Shown one piece after another: positions 5,915-7,635 of a stretch of DNA of 7,635 nt (position 1 is its first letter; each line of letters starts with the position of its first letter). The position numbers and the translations under genes are program-made. The DNA comes from Comamonadaceae bacterium (GTDB lineage Bacteria > Pseudomonadota > Gammaproteobacteria > Burkholderiales > Burkholderiaceae_C): contig CANLWQ010000091.1 in assembly GCA_947494405.1 (NCBI GenBank), positions 1 through 7,635 of the forward strand. Reading direction: 5' to 3'. The notes under the pieces were generated by a model. It was not told where the DNA came from. It was given only the letters and a program-made list of their open reading frames with translations, and searched no databases.

Positions 5915-7102
5915 ATGCACGAAATTGTCTGCCCGCACTGCGAGAAAGCCTTCAAAGTTGACGAGTCTGGATATGCGGAAATCTTGAAGCAAGTACATGA
6001 CAAAGATTTCGAGAAGCAACTAGCTGAGCGGATTAAAGCTGTGGAAGATAAGCATCAATTAGATATTGATAATGCTGTTTTAAGGGCGAAGAGTGAAATT
6101 GAAAAGGAACGTGACAAATTGAAGTCGGATCTTGCTAACTCTGAGACTGCAAAGTTACTCGCTGTGGCAAATGCTCTGGCTCCCCTTACAGCGGAAAGAG
6201 ACAGGATTCGGGGTGATTTAGACAGAGTTGCTAATGAAAAAGAAATTGACGAAATGAAACTACGGCAAGAATTTACCCTTCAATTACAAGTTAAGGAGGA
6301 CGCCATTACGCACCTTCGTGACATGAAGTTGCGGTTGTCCACAAAAATGGTTGGCGAAACGCTAGAGCAACATTGCGAAACCGAATTCAACAAACTTCGC
6401 CCAACCGCATTCACTAAAGCGTACTTTGAAAAAGACAACGACGCCCGCTCTGGAAGCAAAGGTGATTACATCTTTAAAGACTTCGACCAAGATGGGATAG
6501 AGATCACCTCCATCATGTTTGAAATGAAAAATGAAAACGACAGCACCGCTACTAAGAAAAAGAATGAAGACTTCTTGGCGGAACTAGACAAAGATCGCAA
6601 AGAAAAGGGTTGCGAGTATGCGGTACTCGTGTCGTTGCTAGAACCGGAGAGTGAGCTTTACAACACCGGCATTGTTGACGTATTTCATCGCTACCAAAAG
6701 ATGTACGTTGTTCGACCGCAGTTCTTCATTCAAATCATCTCGCTTCTCAGAACCGCAGCTATGAATGCTTTGCAATACAAAGCAGAGCTTCAACTTGTCA
6801 AAGCGCAAAATATTGACATCACAAATTTTGAAACTAAGCTAGAAGCATTTAAGGGTGACTTTGCCAAAAATTATGATTTGGCAAGTCGTAAATTTCAAAC
6901 GGCAATCGATGAAATTGATAAATCAATCGATCACCTGCAAAAGACAAAAGAAGCCTTGCTGAGTACCGATAGAAATCTTCGCCTAGCTAACGATAAAGCT
7001 AAAAAAGTGACAGTTAAGCGCTTAACCAGGCAGAACCCCACCATGGCCGCCAAGTTTGCAGAGGTAAGCGGAGATGAGACGCTGCAAGATGACGACGATT
7101 GA
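5915..7102 (+). CDS. DUF2130 family protein (coiled coil plus nuclease-like core)
   Basis: The start at ATG 5915 gives 395 residues and the usual N-terminus of the family, [13 protein letters not shown], with a single CxxC (Cys6, Cys9) followed by [17 protein letters not shown] charged coiled coil spans about residues 30-140. The core then follows with [15 protein letters not shown] (Glu148), [10 protein letters not shown] (Asp184), and [10 protein letters not shown] (Glu203, Lys205). This Glu ... Asp ... ExK order is that of PD-(D/E)XK nucleases; DUF2130 proteins have been compared with RmuC-like proteins. A second helical segment (about 285-365) precedes a basic [11 protein letters not shown] and an acidic DDDD end. 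Function is not established for the family; nucleic acid cleavage or binding is inferred. Base use is visibly more AT-rich than in the polymerase-like gene, which hints at a separate origin. It may be the last gene of the MerR-like/vWA operon, but the 151-base gap leaves that open. Confidence 0.85.
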   Translation: MHEIVCPHCEKAFKVDESGYAEILKQVHDKDFEKQLAERIKAVEDKHQLDIDNAVLRAKSEIEKERDKLKSDLANSETAKLLAVANALAPLTAERDRIRGDLDRVANEKEIDEMKLRQEFTLQLQVKEDAITHLRDMKLRLSTKMVGETLEQHCETEFNKLRPTAFTKAYFEKDNDARSGSKGDYIFKDFDQDGIEITSIMFEMKNENDSTATKKKNEDFLAELDKDRKEKGCEYAVLVSLLEPESELYNTGIVDVFHRYQKMYVVRPQFFIQIISLLRTAAMNALQYKAELQLVKAQNIDITNFETKLEAFKGDFAKNYDLASRKFQTAIDEIDKSIDHLQKTKEALLSTDRNLRLANDKAKKVTVKRLTRQNPTMAAKFAEVSGDETLQDDDD

Positions 7103-7153
7103 CGCAACTCCAGGTGCGCTTGATGCGCTTGTCCTCATGAAGGGTTGCTTCTA

Positions 7154-7510
7154 TCAATGCTCACTGGGCAGCATGATCACCCAGTGGTCTCCATCCCAGC
7201 ATGCGTACAAAGAAATGGCCTGCATAGGAAAGTCTGTGTAGGGAATTTCTTGACGGGCGTGTTCATGCCCGTTGCCGTCCTCATAAATCATCGTTGCCCT
7301 GTTGCCATTGACAATCATACGCACGTGGACAAACCAGTCCGCAGTGCCAATCTCGCCTAGGTGACTGGCAATCGCATCCATCATCCAAAAACACTGGGCC
7401 TCTTCAGCCAAGTACTTGGTGCCATCTGTCAGCAGGTGCCTACGGCTGATGCGGTAGTACTTCTCGGTGCCGGTGAAATGGCTCAGTTGCGCGGGGTCGA
7501 ATTTTTTCAT
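7154..7510 (-). CDS. DUF6876-like small protein
   Basis: ATG 7510 gives 118 residues and has AAGGA (7518-7522) seven bases upstream. The frame stays open 39 codons further upstream without a better start. The sequence opens MKKFDPAQLSHFTGTEKYYR, then HLLTDGTKYLAEEAQCFWMMDAI, WFVHVRMIVN, and ends with a Trp-rich YACWDGDHWVIMLPSEH. This TDGxxYLAE pattern with a following Trp pair is what I recall for the DUF6876 family, found mostly on plasmids and mobile islands. I know no biochemical function. It has no membrane segment or signal peptide. It faces the DUF2130 gene tail to tail across 51 bases in which I see no clear terminator. Its presence supports an accessory setting for the window. Confidence 0.65.
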   Translation of the reverse strand: MKKFDPAQLSHFTGTEKYYRISRRHLLTDGTKYLAEEAQCFWMMDAIASHLGEIGTADWFVHVRMIVNGNRATMIYEDGNGHEHARQEIPYTDFPMQAISLYACWDGDHWVIMLPSEH

Positions 7511-7545
7511 TGCTGCGTCCTTCTTTGTTTGAATGACTGCAGTTT

Positions 7546-7558
7546 TGCGTCGGACGCA
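7546..7558. promoter_or_regulatory. Perfect 13-bp palindrome upstream of the DUF6876-like gene
   Basis: TGCGTC-G-GACGCA is fully symmetric and lies 35 bases upstream of the start codon. One further half-site, TGCGTC, is at 7514-7519, 32 bases away (about three helical turns) and overlapping the ribosome binding site. This arrangement could be a repressor operator. I found no convincing promoter boxes beside it, so the role is inferred. Confidence 0.4.
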
Positions 7559-7635
7559 CAAGTGGACAACCGACAGCAAATAACCCGATACCTTGGACGG
7601 GTACCGAGTCAAAATCACCATGGTCATTTGGCAGA

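Noticed and set aside
7103..7153. GCGCTTGATGCGC in the convergent gap as a bidirectional terminator
   Set aside because: The stem is only four pairs and no T-run follows on either strand.
23..7624. ACCATGGT at 23-30 and 7617-7624 as element end repeats
   Set aside because: Only eight bases, self-palindromic, with unrelated flanking sequence; expected by chance.
7511..7627. N-terminal extension of the DUF6876-like protein
   Set aside because: The inner ATG 7510 has a well-placed AAGGA, and the extension lacks family-like sequence and covers the palindrome.

Overview
The window looks like an accessory region (plasmid, integrative element or genomic island) of a Gram-negative bacterium. Protein style, moderate base composition and AGGA-type ribosome binding sites suggest a betaproteobacterium, perhaps of the Comamonadaceae; this is a weak inference because there is no marker gene. 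I see no rRNA, tRNA, transposase, integrase or CRISPR array. After start correction there are seven genes, and no stretch of 300 bases lacks a gene.

Left part, minus strand (1-1907): one 528-codon gene encodes a divergent polymerase-like protein. Three motifs resemble motifs A, B and C of the single-subunit RNA polymerase (T7 type) / family A DNA polymerase superfamily. The N-terminal part may be a winged helix, so a replication or transcription role for a mobile element is plausible. The gene ends in an inverted repeat, and its 232-base upstream region holds short palindromes.

Central part (1908-7102): this is a divergently arranged five-gene locus around a 145-base control region (3314-3458). 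To the left, on the minus strand, lie a histone-deacetylase-fold zinc deacylase with all its metal and catalytic residues, and, 29 bases downstream, a small PD-(D/E)XK-type nuclease-like protein. To the right, on the plus strand, lie a MerR-type DNA-binding protein with a very long helical tail, a cytoplasmic von Willebrand factor A (vWA) protein with a complete metal site (MIDAS), and, after a 151-base gap, a DUF2130 protein with a coiled coil and a nuclease-like core. The control region has a perfect consensus sigma-70 promoter pointing left (TTGACA, 17 bases, TATAAT). Pointing right is a promoter with a consensus -35 and a weak -10. Five TGACA/TGTCA half-sites lie in the region. A 24-bp imperfect palindrome fills the spacer of the rightward promoter, which is where MerR-family regulators bind. 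The simplest reading is that the MerR-like protein controls both operons. Deacylase, nuclease, vWA and a second nuclease-like protein under one regulator is my best candidate for an undescribed conflict or stress system; this is inference from layout.

Right part (7103-7635): a short minus-strand gene for a 118-residue DUF6876-like protein converges on the DUF2130 gene. A 13-bp perfect palindrome lies upstream of it. The end of the window is upstream sequence of this gene and holds no further supported gene.
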